NCBI GenBank assembly: GCA_016210825.1 | Contig: JACQTM010000171.1 | Location: 1 to 10,543 of the forward strand | Reading direction: 5' to 3' | Length of the DNA stretch: 10,543 bases | Source: Hyphomicrobiales bacterium | GTDB lineage: Bacteria > Pseudomonadota > Alphaproteobacteria > Rhizobiales > Xanthobacteraceae | Part shown: piece by piece, positions 1 through 6,242 of the stretch | Layout of the letters: every line of letters starts with the position of its first letter | How positions within the stretch are numbered: the first letter of the stretch is position 1 | The notes under the pieces: model-generated | Told to the model about the DNA's origin: nothing | The model's database searches: none | The model's input: the letters and a program-made list of their open reading frames with translations, nothing else | Made by a program: the position numbers and the translations under genes

Positions 1-121
1 GGCCCGCGCCGAGCGTATAGCCGCCATCGGAAATGAGCCCGATGATTTTTAGGGCGAACAGGCAGCCGGCGGCGAATAGCACGACCGGCAGCAACCGCAA
101 GTCGCGCAGATGGTCAATCAT
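1..121 (-). CDS. MotE-like flagellar motor protein, N-terminal fragment
   Basis: The first 40 codons of a minus-strand gene are visible, and the rest lies beyond the left edge. Its ATG (121-119) overlaps the TGA of the upstream DUF6468 gene in an ATGA junction, which fixes the start and implies translational coupling. The peptide begins MIDHLRDLRLLPVV and continues into a hydrophobic stretch (about residues 9-32) ending in a G-G-Y-T-L-G motif. This is the signal-anchor region I associate with alphaproteobacterial MotE family proteins, which are secreted and in Sinorhizobium assist the periplasmic motility protein MotC. The position after fliL-fliM-DUF6468 supports this. Only the N-terminus is seen, so the family call rests on the start motif and synteny; another secreted motility protein is possible. 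Confidence 0.7.
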   Translation of the reverse strand, partial: MIDHLRDLRLLPVVLFAAGCLFALKIIGLISDGGYTLGAG

Positions 122-558
122 GCAGCGAGGCCACCTGCCCGCTTACGGGCGCGCTCGGCGAAGGCCTGCGCCGCGGCGACCACCGCCTTGGCGTCGGGCG
201 CGGCGGGCTTCTCCGCGTCTTCAGCGGGCTTGCGCGTGGCTCCCGCGATCTGCATTAGCCGGCTGAGAATAGCGCCCCCGGCCTCGAGCTGGCGCGCGAG
301 ATCGTTAGATAATCGCTCGGCATTTTTCAGGCGGCCGTCGAGGCCCTTGTCGCATTCCGACAAGGTCGCCTTCAATCCGGCGATGGCGCGCTCGGCATTC
401 GCGGTAGCGGTGACAAGTTCCGCGATCGTCCCTTTCATCGTCCGCTCATCGGCCTTGAGTTGCTTGAGCCCGTTATTGAGCCGCACGCAGTAGAGGATGG
501 TGAGTAAGAGCAGGATTGCGACCAAGCTCTCGATCGTCATTCCAAGAACATTGGTCAT
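118..558 (-). CDS. DUF6468 family flagellar-cluster membrane protein
   Basis: This 146-residue protein of unknown biochemical role belongs, by length, architecture and position, to the DUF6468 proteins found next to fliM in Hyphomicrobiales. Residues about 7-25 form one hydrophobic transmembrane segment. Residues about 26-110 are rich in K, E, L and A with heptad-like spacing, which suggests a coiled coil. The C-terminal tail is Ala/Lys/Arg-rich and ends near E-R-A-R-K-R. It overlaps fliM upstream and motE downstream by 4 bp at each end (ATGA), so it is almost certainly translated as part of the fliL-fliM operon. A membrane-anchored coiled coil between a switch gene and a stator-associated gene suggests a structural or stabilising role at the motor, but that is inference from neighbours only. 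Confidence 0.8.
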   Translation of the reverse strand: MTNVLGMTIESLVAILLLLTILYCVRLNNGLKQLKADERTMKGTIAELVTATANAERAIAGLKATLSECDKGLDGRLKNAERLSNDLARQLEAGGAILSRLMQIAGATRKPAEDAEKPAAPDAKAVVAAAQAFAERARKRAGGLAA

Positions 559-1781
559 GGCGCCTCCATGCGGCTTGCCGGTTCGTCCGCATTCTCGAAC
601 ATTGCAAGCGTCGTACGCGGCTTGCGTAGCGGTTTACTGACGCGCACGGCGACCCGATCGCCGACGCGGCCCATGCGGCCTTCGGTCAAGGTAACGTCGC
701 CGCAGCGCACAGTGACAGGCGTATCGGGGCGAAGCTCAAGCGTGAGTGTGTCGCCGATCTCGAGCGTCATCATCCGTTTGAGCGGCAATTTTGCTTCATA
801 GAGCACAGCATCGACCGCAATCTGAGCTCGCCCGATTTCGGTGGCGAGATGACCTTCCCAAGTCGGATCGCGGCCGAACTTTTCACCCATGAACATCTGC
901 AGCAGCACGCCGCGGATTGGTTCGATGGTGGCGTAGGGCAAGAGTAATTCGGCGGTGCCGCCGCGATCCTCCATGTCGATGCGCAGCCGCACCAGGATAG
1001 CGGCGTTGGCCGGCCGGGAAATCGCGGCAAAGCGCGGATTGGTCTCGAGGCGGTCGATATTGAATTTTACCGGCGACAGCGGCTTGAAGGCGAGTTCGGC
1101 GTCGGCGAGGATCACCTCGATCATGCGCTTGACGAGATTAGTCTCGATCGTCGTGTAAGGTCGGCCCTCGATACGGATCGCGGCTTGGCCACGGCGGCCG
1201 CCGAGGAGCACGTCGATGATCGAATAGATCAGCGTCGAATTGACGGTGAACAGGCCGTAATTGTCCCACTCCTCAGCCTTGAACACGGCGAGAATGGCGG
1301 GCAGCGGAATGGAATTGAGGTAATCGCCGAAGCGTACCGAGGTGATGCGATCAAGCGATACTTCGACATTGTCCGAAGTAAAATTTCGCAAGCTAGTCGT
1401 CAGCAACCGCACCAGCCGGTCAAAGACGATTTCCAGCATCGGCAGGCGCTCGTAGGAGACCATCGCCGAATCGATGATCGCGCGGATGCCGGAATTCTCA
1501 TTGAGACTGATATCGTCAATGGAGAAACCGAGCAGACCGTCGATTTCCTCTTGTGTGAGGATTCGATCGGCACCGCCCTTACCCACGCCTTGTGCGAATT
1601 GCCCCCTGTCGTCGACTATGGCCGACCATTGATCGGCCAGTTGCTCGTGACTGGTTTCGTCGGCTTTTATACCGCTTTCTTCGCGCGGCGCAGCCGGAGC
1701 CGCCGTGTCACCCTCGGCATCGAGAGCGAGCCCCCATTCGGCAGCGAGCGCGTCTTGCTCGGTCTGGTCCCTAGTTGCCAT
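555..1781 (-). CDS. fliM: flagellar motor switch protein FliM
   Basis: FliM is the middle ring protein of the cytoplasmic C-ring. It binds phosphorylated CheY and, with FliG and FliN, sets rotor direction. The 408-residue product carries the CheY-binding-like motif ILTQEEIDGLLGF at residues 74-86. The FliM middle domain follows (about 95-300, including LLGGRRG at 192-198 and LETNPRF at 245-251), then a C-terminal SpoA/FliN-like domain (about 315-390, with LTEGRMGRVGDRVAV). E. coli FliM is about 334 residues and has the CheY motif at its extreme N-terminus; here it is preceded by about 73 extra residues, as I recall for Bradyrhizobium FliM. That extension contains two similar tryptophan motifs (12-24 and 48-60). 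The gene starts 12 bp after fliL and overlaps the DUF6468 gene by 4 bp. Confidence 0.97.
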   Translation of the reverse strand: MATRDQTEQDALAAEWGLALDAEGDTAAPAAPREESGIKADETSHEQLADQWSAIVDDRGQFAQGVGKGGADRILTQEEIDGLLGFSIDDISLNENSGIRAIIDSAMVSYERLPMLEIVFDRLVRLLTTSLRNFTSDNVEVSLDRITSVRFGDYLNSIPLPAILAVFKAEEWDNYGLFTVNSTLIYSIIDVLLGGRRGQAAIRIEGRPYTTIETNLVKRMIEVILADAELAFKPLSPVKFNIDRLETNPRFAAISRPANAAILVRLRIDMEDRGGTAELLLPYATIEPIRGVLLQMFMGEKFGRDPTWEGHLATEIGRAQIAVDAVLYEAKLPLKRMMTLEIGDTLTLELRPDTPVTVRCGDVTLTEGRMGRVGDRVAVRVSKPLRKPRTTLAMFENADEPASRMEAP

Positions 1782-1793
1782 GCATTTTGCCGC

Positions 1794-2339
1794 TCATTGC
1801 ACGATGATTTCCTTGAACAACACGGCGTTGATGCGATTCGGCGCGACGGCGGCGTTGACCCGGCGCGTCAATTCTTCCTTGAGCCGGTAAAGGCCGGCGG
1901 AACCATCGAGATCGGTCGGGCGTAATTCGCGTAAATACGTTTGAAAGGCATCCATTACGCGCGGCATCACCGGCTGGACTTGCTGGATCATGGCCTGTTC
2001 GGGCAATTCCAAAACCACCTTGACCTTGAGATATTGCGTGCGATCGCTGCCGGAATTGGAAAGATTGACGAGTACATCGGGTAGATCGAGGAATACGGCA
2101 GGTTTGATCTGAGCGGCGCTCGCATCGTTGCTCGCCTTGGCGGCGCCGAGAATCAAATAAGCGCCGGTGCCGCCGGCGCCGATTACCAGAAATGCCGCCG
2201 CCGCGATGATGATGAGCTTGAGCGGCGGTTTTTTGAATTTTGGCTTTGCTGCGGCTTCGGCTTCTCCCTCGTCTCCCTCTTCGATGTCTTCGACTTCTGC
2301 TTCAGCTTTGGCGCTCGGCTTTTTTGGCTTCAATGCCAT
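1794..2339 (-). CDS. fliL: flagellar basal body-associated protein FliL
   Basis: FliL is a single-pass inner-membrane protein that surrounds or stabilises the stator at the basal body. The 181-residue product has a short Lys-rich start, an acidic cytoplasmic stretch (residues about 12-29), a KPKFKKPP basic anchor (32-39), a transmembrane helix (about 40-64) and a periplasmic domain. The periplasmic domain has the family signature YLKVKVVLEL (103-112), then LRPTDLDGS (139-147) and a C-terminal NAVLFKEIIVQ. I chose the ATG at 2339 because it gives the normal FliL N-terminus and has GGGGA (2351-2347) 7 bp upstream. An in-frame start at 2408 would add 23 residues unlike FliL. It is the first gene of the fliL-fliM-DUF6468-motE operon and diverges from flgF. 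Confidence 0.95.
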   Translation of the reverse strand: MALKPKKPSAKAEAEVEDIEEGDEGEAEAAAKPKFKKPPLKLIIIAAAAFLVIGAGGTGAYLILGAAKASNDASAAQIKPAVFLDLPDVLVNLSNSGSDRTQYLKVKVVLELPEQAMIQQVQPVMPRVMDAFQTYLRELRPTDLDGSAGLYRLKEELTRRVNAAVAPNRINAVLFKEIIVQ

Positions 2340-2442
2340 GTCTTGATCCCCGGTCGAATCGCGCGCAGCCGCGACGCGGCGTGACGCAAGACAAAGAGCC
2401 GCGGGCACGGCCTTCAGCGCCCGGTATCAGGTTACGGGGCGA

Positions 2443-2462
2443 ATGGTTAACGGAAGCTTTCT
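2443..2462 (-). promoter_or_regulatory. partial CtrA-type site upstream of fliL
   Basis: On the minus strand the sequence reads GAAA-N7-TTAACCAT. The proximal half-site (2450-2447) is perfect, and the distal half (2461-2458) matches TTAA in two of four bases. The 10-mer CGTTAACCAT (2452-2443) is identical to that in the full CtrA box before fliX. It lies about 107 bp before the fliL ATG. A weak -10-like GATACC (2428-2423) follows at 16 bp. fliL-fliM being CtrA-activated is known in Caulobacter; whether this site works here is inference. Confidence 0.5.
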
Positions 2463-2473
2463 AGGTCTCGGAG

Positions 2474-2490
2474 GCGGCAGTTTTTGCCGG
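2474..2490. promoter_or_regulatory. ftr-like enhancer repeat for flgF sigma54 promoter
   Basis: GCGGCA (2474-2479) and TGCCGG (2485-2490) form an inverted repeat with a 5-bp spacer, centred 97 bp before the GG of the flgF sigma54 promoter. An equivalent CCGGCA-N5-TGCCGG element sits 102 bp before the flgI sigma54 promoter. Position and symmetry suit a binding site for a FlbD-type sigma54 activator, whose Caulobacter sites (ftr) lie about 100 bp upstream. The element is nested in a larger imperfect inverted repeat: GTCTCGG at 2465-2471 pairs with CCGAGAC at 2501-2507. Confidence 0.6.
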
Positions 2491-2546
2491 GCGGAAACCG
2501 CCGAGACTTACACATCTTGCCGCCCCGCAAGCTGGGCGAATTCGGT

Positions 2547-2559
2547 CAAGCCATTGATT
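2547..2559 (-). promoter_or_regulatory. IHF consensus match upstream of flgF
   Basis: CAAGCCATTGATT matches YAANNNNTTGATW, the reverse complement of the IHF consensus WATCAANNNNTTR, at every specified position. It lies between the upstream repeat and the sigma54 core and is followed by an AT-rich tract. IHF bends DNA there in many sigma54 promoters, including Caulobacter flagellar ones. A 13-bp degenerate motif can occur by chance; the placement is what makes it credible. Confidence 0.5.
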
Positions 2560-2577
2560 CTAATTTGTTTTTCCCTT

Positions 2578-2593
2578 TGGCACGAGCTCTGCA
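2578..2593 (+). promoter_or_regulatory. sigma54 promoter of flgF-flgG-flgA-flgH
   Basis: TGGCACG-N4-CTGCA matches the sigma54 consensus TGGCACG-N4-TTGCW except for one base. The invariant GG (2579-2580) and GC (2591-2592) are exactly 10 bp apart. The predicted start of transcription is near 2603-2604, giving a leader of about 78 nt before the flgF ATG. Sigma54 control of rod genes is well known in Caulobacter-type flagellar hierarchies. Confidence 0.87.
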
Positions 2594-2602
2594 AAAGACC
2601 TC

Positions 2603-2628
2603 GTGTGCGGCTTGGGAGAGCCGCACGC
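2603..2628 (+). repeat. stem-loop at predicted 5' end of flgF mRNA
   Basis: GTGCGGCT (2605-2612) pairs perfectly with AGCCGCAC (2619-2626). Wobble and flanking pairs extend this to about 11 bp (2603-2613 with 2618-2628) closed by a GGGA loop. It begins almost exactly at the +1 predicted from the sigma54 core, so the transcript would start in a stable hairpin. Such 5' hairpins can protect mRNA from decay; the role here is inference. Confidence 0.55.
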
Positions 2629-2681
2629 CGCGGGCTCGCCTCGGGAGGGCAGCCCAAAGCCGGATAAGGGGAGTTTGGTCC

Positions 2682-3428
2682 ATGGAGAATGCGCTTCTCA
2701 TCGGACTGTCGCGGCAGGTGAGCCTGCACCGCGAACTGGACGTCGTCGCCAACAACATCGCCAACCTCAATACCAGCGGATACAAGGCCGACGGCGCGGT
2801 ATTCGAGGAGTACCTCAGCCCGAACGCCCGGCAGAATCAATTCACCGGTCGGGATCGCCGCCTGAGTTTCGTGCAGGACCGCTCCACCTGGCACGACATG
2901 AGCCAAGGAACAGTCAATCAGACCGGAAACCCGCTCGATGTCGCAATCGACGGCAAGGCATTCCTGGTCGTGCAAACGCCGCGCGGTGACCGCTTCACGC
3001 GTAACGGTGCGTTGCAAATCAACGCGACGGGCGAACTCGTGACTAGCGAGGGGCATCGCGTCATCGGCGAATCCGGCCCGGTGCAATTCCAAAGCGGCGA
3101 CCGCGACATCACCATTGGCCGCGACGGATCGATTTCGGTGCCGGGGGGTACGCGCGGCAAGTTACGGCTTGTCACCTTCGACAACCCGCAGCGGCTGCAG
3201 AAGGACGGCGGCAGCACATTCCGCGCGCCCAATGGGCTCGAAGCGCGCCCGGCAGAGAACGTCAATGTCGTACAAGGCACGATTGAAAAATCAAACGTGC
3301 GCGGCGTGATCGAAATGACGCGCATGATCGAGGTCACCCGCAGCTACACCAATACCGCCTCATTGTTGCAAAGCCAGAACGAGCAACGTCGTACGGCGAT
3401 CGAGCGGCTCGCCGAAGTTCCAGTGTAA
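2682..3428 (+). CDS. flgF: flagellar basal-body rod protein FlgF
   Basis: FlgF is a proximal rod subunit exported by the flagellar type III apparatus. The 248-residue protein begins MENALLIGLSRQVSLHRELD and carries the rod/hook N-terminal signature VANNIANLNTSGYK (22-35). It has the FlgF-type WHDMSQGT segment (about 70-77), a central GDRFTRNG, and the C-terminal rod domain EMTRMIEVTRSYTNTASLLQ. The ATG at 2682 is preceded by a strong AAGGGGAG Shine-Dalgarno (2666-2673) with 8-bp spacing. The frame stays open 66 codons further upstream, but that stretch overlaps the promoter and is not FlgF-like. It is the first gene of the flgF-flgG-flgA-flgH operon, and flgG follows after 27 bp. The pairing with flgG and the shorter length favour FlgF over FlgG. 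Confidence 0.95.
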   Translation: MENALLIGLSRQVSLHRELDVVANNIANLNTSGYKADGAVFEEYLSPNARQNQFTGRDRRLSFVQDRSTWHDMSQGTVNQTGNPLDVAIDGKAFLVVQTPRGDRFTRNGALQINATGELVTSEGHRVIGESGPVQFQSGDRDITIGRDGSISVPGGTRGKLRLVTFDNPQRLQKDGGSTFRAPNGLEARPAENVNVVQGTIEKSNVRGVIEMTRMIEVTRSYTNTASLLQSQNEQRRTAIERLAEVPV

Positions 3429-3455
3429 CGCGACGATCGATCAGGAGATACGAAA

Positions 3456-4247
3456 ATGCGAGCTCTCCATACCGCAGCAACTGGAATGATCGCCCAGGAA
3501 CTCAACGTTCAGGTCATCTCCAACAATATCGCCAACATGCGCACGACCGGCTACAAGCGCCAGCGCGCGGAATTTCAAGATCTGCTCTACGAGCACGTGC
3601 GCCGGGTCGGTACGCAAACGTCGGACCAGGGCAACATCCTTCCTGCCGGCATCGAGCTCGGCTCCGGCGTCAAGACCGTCGGCACACCGCGGCTGATGAC
3701 GCAAGGCTCGCTGGTGCAGACGGGAAAGGATTTCGACGTCGCAATCCGTGGCGAGGGATTCTTCAAGATCCAGTTGCCCGACGGACGAACCGCCTATACC
3801 CGCGACGGCTCATTCGAAGTCGACGCACAGGGCCGCATTGTCACCGCGCAAGGCAACGTCGTTTCGCCCGGCATCACGCTGCCGCAAAACGCCACTTCGG
3901 TCACCATCAATGCGCAAGGCCAGGTGAGCGCAACATTGCCCGGTTCGACGACGCCGACCCAGGTCGGTCAGATCGAACTTGGGATTTTCATCAACAAAGC
4001 CGGTCTACAGGCGATCGGCGACAGCCTATATTTCGAGACACCGGCGTCCGGGCCTGCACAGAACGGCAATCCAGGAACCGAGGGTTTCGGCAATCTGCAG
4101 CAAGGCAACCTCGAACAGGCCAATGTCGAGGCGGTAAGTGAAATCTCCGATCTGATCGCCGCGCAGCGGGCCTACGAGATGAATTCCAAAGTCATCAGCG
4201 CCGCAGATCAAATGCTATCGGCGACCTCCAACCTGCTGCGCTCGTGA
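3456..4247 (+). CDS. flgG: flagellar basal-body distal rod protein FlgG
   Basis: FlgG forms the distal rod that crosses the P- and L-rings. The 263-residue length is typical (E. coli about 260). The protein has the N-terminal rod motif SNNIANMRTTGYKRQRAEFQD (in two parts, 22-34 and 35-42), the central GEGFFKIQLPDGRTAYTRDG region (99-118), and the conserved C-terminal LEQANVEAVSEISDLIAAQ segment followed by RAYEMNSKVI. The ATG at 3456 has AGGAG (3443-3447) at 8-bp spacing. The stop lies 20 bp before the preferred flgA start. Upstream flgF and downstream flgA and flgH give the classical rod-ring order. Confidence 0.97.
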   Translation: MRALHTAATGMIAQELNVQVISNNIANMRTTGYKRQRAEFQDLLYEHVRRVGTQTSDQGNILPAGIELGSGVKTVGTPRLMTQGSLVQTGKDFDVAIRGEGFFKIQLPDGRTAYTRDGSFEVDAQGRIVTAQGNVVSPGITLPQNATSVTINAQGQVSATLPGSTTPTQVGQIELGIFINKAGLQAIGDSLYFETPASGPAQNGNPGTEGFGNLQQGNLEQANVEAVSEISDLIAAQRAYEMNSKVISAADQMLSATSNLLRS

Positions 4248-4267
4248 TGCGCCGGGGAGAATCGATC

Positions 4268-5296
4268 ATGGATTGGGCCACAAGATTCGTCTTCGTTGCC
4301 GCCGTCATATCCGCGTTCGCTTGTACGCAGGCAACCGCGCAAGACGCGGGCGCACTCATGCCGCCGTCGCTCAAGGCCGCGGTCACGGTTACAGGCGAGA
4401 TCGTGCGCATTGGCGATCTCGTGGAACATGCGGGTGTTGCCGCCAATGTCGCGGTCTTCCGCGCGCCCGATCTCGGCCAGACCGGCACTGTCCCGGCTGC
4501 GCGCGTGATCGAGGCGCTGCGGTCGCACGACGTCATCGGTATCGAAACCCACGGGTTGAACGAGGTTGCGGTGACAAGGGCAAGTCGCGCCATCACGCCG
4601 GAACATATTGAATCTCGCATCGTCCGTGCACTAGCCGGCAAACATGGTTTCGGCGAGGCGCGCGACATAACCGTGACGCTCGACGGCGAAGCGCGCAGCT
4701 TGCACGTCGAAGCCGTGGCGACCTCGGATCCGGAAATCGCGCGGCTGAGCTTCGACCGCCGCACCAGGCGCTTCGATGTTGTATTCGAAATTCCCGGCAG
4801 CGCCGTGGCTAAGAAATATCCCCTGCGTTTCACCGGCAGCGCCGCCGACACTGCCGAGACCGCCGTTATCGTCCGCCCCCTCGCCCGTGGCGACGTGGTG
4901 CGTGCCGCCGATATCGCCATCGAGAAACGCCCACGTGCCGAAGTCAGCAGCGACGTGCTGCGTGGACCGCAAGCCATCATTGGGCTTGCGGCGAAACGCG
5001 CGCTAACAGCAGGCCAGATCGTACGCAGTAGCGACCTGATGAAGCCGGAATATGTCGTGCGCAATGAAACCGTGACTATTGTTTACCAGGTTCCTGGCGT
5101 CCTGCTGACGCTGCGCGGCAAGGCGCTCGAATCCGGTACCGAGGGCGATATCGTCTCCGTCCTCAACGTACAGTCGAAGCGGACCATTCAGGGTATCGTC
5201 ACTGCGCCTGGCCGCGTCACCGTGGCCGGTTTGAAGCCGCAGCTCGCGGCCAACATTTCCGCTAATCCGTCGAAACTGGAAAGCGCGGCGCGATAG
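4268..5296 (+). CDS. flgA: flagellar P-ring assembly chaperone FlgA
   Basis: FlgA is a periplasmic chaperone that helps FlgI assemble into the P-ring. The 342-residue precursor has an N-terminal signal peptide: basic start MDWATR, then a hydrophobic core and an A-T-A cleavage context near residues 22-24. A SAF-type region spans about 200-262 (VRPLARGDVVRAADIAIEK, then KRALTAGQIVRSSDLMKP). The FlgA C-terminus contains VTIVYQVPGVLLTLRG and VLNVQSKRTIQGIV. I chose the ATG at 4268, which has GGGGAGA (4254-4260) at 7-bp spacing and gives a clean signal peptide. Starts at 4244 (GTG) and 4247 (ATG) overlap the flgG stop and add an unneeded MMRRGESI. The protein is longer than enterobacterial FlgA (about 220) because of a larger N-terminal region, which is usual in alphaproteobacteria. 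Confidence 0.92.
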   Translation: MDWATRFVFVAAVISAFACTQATAQDAGALMPPSLKAAVTVTGEIVRIGDLVEHAGVAANVAVFRAPDLGQTGTVPAARVIEALRSHDVIGIETHGLNEVAVTRASRAITPEHIESRIVRALAGKHGFGEARDITVTLDGEARSLHVEAVATSDPEIARLSFDRRTRRFDVVFEIPGSAVAKKYPLRFTGSAADTAETAVIVRPLARGDVVRAADIAIEKRPRAEVSSDVLRGPQAIIGLAAKRALTAGQIVRSSDLMKPEYVVRNETVTIVYQVPGVLLTLRGKALESGTEGDIVSVLNVQSKRTIQGIVTAPGRVTVAGLKPQLAANISANPSKLESAAR

Positions 5297-5338
5297 CCGC
5301 GTCGAGTAAGAATCATGTCGCAATCGAAGGTGTCGCTT

Positions 5339-6091
5339 ATGCGTTTATCATCCAGCCTCTGCGCTCCCGCGCTCGCGCTGTTGCTCGCCAATTGCTCGGC
5401 GCTCGACCGCTTGAAGAATATCGGCGAACAGCCAAAACTTTCGGCAATCGAAAATCCGACTACCACACCGGGCTATAAACCGGTGCAGATGCCAATGCCG
5501 ATGGCGCAGCCTGCCTCTTACAATCCGAACTCGCTTTGGCGTAACGGCTCGCGCGCATTCTTTAAGGACCAGCGCGCGCATCAGGTCGGCGACATTCTTA
5601 CCGTGAAAGTGAAGATTACCGACAAGGCGGCGATCGATAACGAAACGCAGCGCAGCCGCAAGGATACCATCGATTCCGCGACCGACTTTTATCTCAACAA
5701 AAAGGTGCTTCCACCGCTTCTTGCAATCGGCACGAAAGGCGTGCCTACGCCAGGCCCGATCGTTACCGCGGACGGCACGACGACGTTGGAAGGCAAGGGT
5801 TCGGTTGACCGCAAGGAAGATATTACGACCAACATCGCCGGCGTCGTGACGCAGGTGCTGCCCAACGGCAATCTGGTCATCGAGGGCAAACAGGAAGTGC
5901 GGGTCAATTTCGAGGTGCGCGAGCTCATCGTGGCCGGCATTGTGCGGCCGGAAGATATCGAGAGTGACAATACGATCGAGTCGACCAAGATCGCCCAGGC
6001 GCGCATTGCCTATGGCGGCCGCGGCCAAATCACCGACGTGCAGCAGCCGCGTTACGGAACGCAAGTGTTTGACGTCCTTCTGCCGTTCTGA
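5339..6091 (+). CDS. flgH: flagellar L-ring lipoprotein FlgH
   Basis: FlgH builds the outer-membrane L-ring around the rod. From the ATG at 5339 the product has 250 residues. A short lipoprotein-type signal ends in LLLANC with the lipid-accepting Cys at residue 19. FlgH signatures follow: SLWRNGSRAFFKDQRA, then VGDILTVKVKITDKA, GNLVIEGKQEVRVNFEVREL, and a C-terminal YGGRGQITDVQQPRYG. I prefer 5339 because AGGTG (5328-5332) precedes it. An in-frame ATG at 5315, 18 bp after flgA, adds eight residues and cannot be excluded. The lipobox has Asn at -1 where Gly, Ala or Ser is usual. It is the last gene of the flgF operon and is followed by a stem-loop. Confidence 0.95.
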   Translation: MRLSSSLCAPALALLLANCSALDRLKNIGEQPKLSAIENPTTTPGYKPVQMPMPMAQPASYNPNSLWRNGSRAFFKDQRAHQVGDILTVKVKITDKAAIDNETQRSRKDTIDSATDFYLNKKVLPPLLAIGTKGVPTPGPIVTADGTTTLEGKGSVDRKEDITTNIAGVVTQVLPNGNLVIEGKQEVRVNFEVRELIVAGIVRPEDIESDNTIESTKIAQARIAYGGRGQITDVQQPRYGTQVFDVLLPF

Positions 6092-6180
6092 GTTTTCTTA
6101 ACGGCCCTCTCCCGCGTTTCGGGAAGAAAACGGGCTCCCACGCCGCTCCGGTTTGCGCGCATTGGAGTGGCGGCATGACG

Positions 6181-6220
6181 CGGCCTCCGGCCCTCCCCGC
6201 CGGAGGCCGTGCTCGCTTTT
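6181..6220 (+). terminator. candidate terminator after flgH
   Basis: CGGCCTCCGG (6181-6190) pairs perfectly with CCGGAGGCCG (6200-6209). One more inner C-G pair gives an 11-bp stem with a 7-nt loop. A TTTT run (6217-6220) follows after a 7-nt gap, so the U-tract is imperfect. It lies between convergent flgH and hemN. On the minus strand no U-tract follows, so it fits the end of the flgF operon better, though it could slow polymerase both ways. Confidence 0.6.
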
Positions 6221-6242
6221 GTGGTAATGAGTTTCGCCGCCG

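Larger units (their letters stand above)
2340..2681. other. divergent control region fliL / flgF
   Basis: No gene is supported in these 342 bp; the open frames crossing it look like shadows or N-terminal over-extensions of fliL and flgF. From left to right it holds the fliL leader and ribosome site, a GTTAAC CtrA-type half-site (2443-2462), a hairpin-rich stretch with a CGGCA-N5-TGCCG repeat (2465-2507), an IHF-consensus match in an AT-rich patch (2547-2577), a sigma54 promoter (2578-2593), and an 11-bp stem-loop starting at the predicted flgF transcription start. The order enhancer, IHF site, sigma54 core is the classical layout of an activated sigma54 promoter. Confidence 0.8.

Noticed and set aside
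1185..1925. Plus-strand 246-codon open frame antisense to fliM and fliL
   Set aside because: It overlaps well-identified fliM and fliL, has no ribosome site or family resemblance, and long antisense frames are common at this GC content.
2889..2903. TGGCACG with GG-N10-GC spacing inside flgF, resembling a sigma54 core
   Set aside because: The -12 half is poor (GAGCC), and the bases encode the conserved W-H-D-M of FlgF, so the match is explained by coding constraint.
4195..5064. Minus-strand 289-codon open frame opposite flgA
   Set aside because: A Ser/Arg/Ala-rich shadow translation with no domain; flgA on the plus strand has a signal peptide, SAF region and ribosome site.
5348..6064. Minus-strand 238-codon open frame antisense to flgH
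   Set aside because: It lies wholly inside flgH, whose protein signatures are clear, and its own translation has no recognisable motif.
6110..6124. TCCCG-CGTTT-CGGGA stem-loop after flgH as a terminator
   Set aside because: Only 5 bp, with no T-run following on either strand; the 6181-6209 stem-loop is a better candidate.
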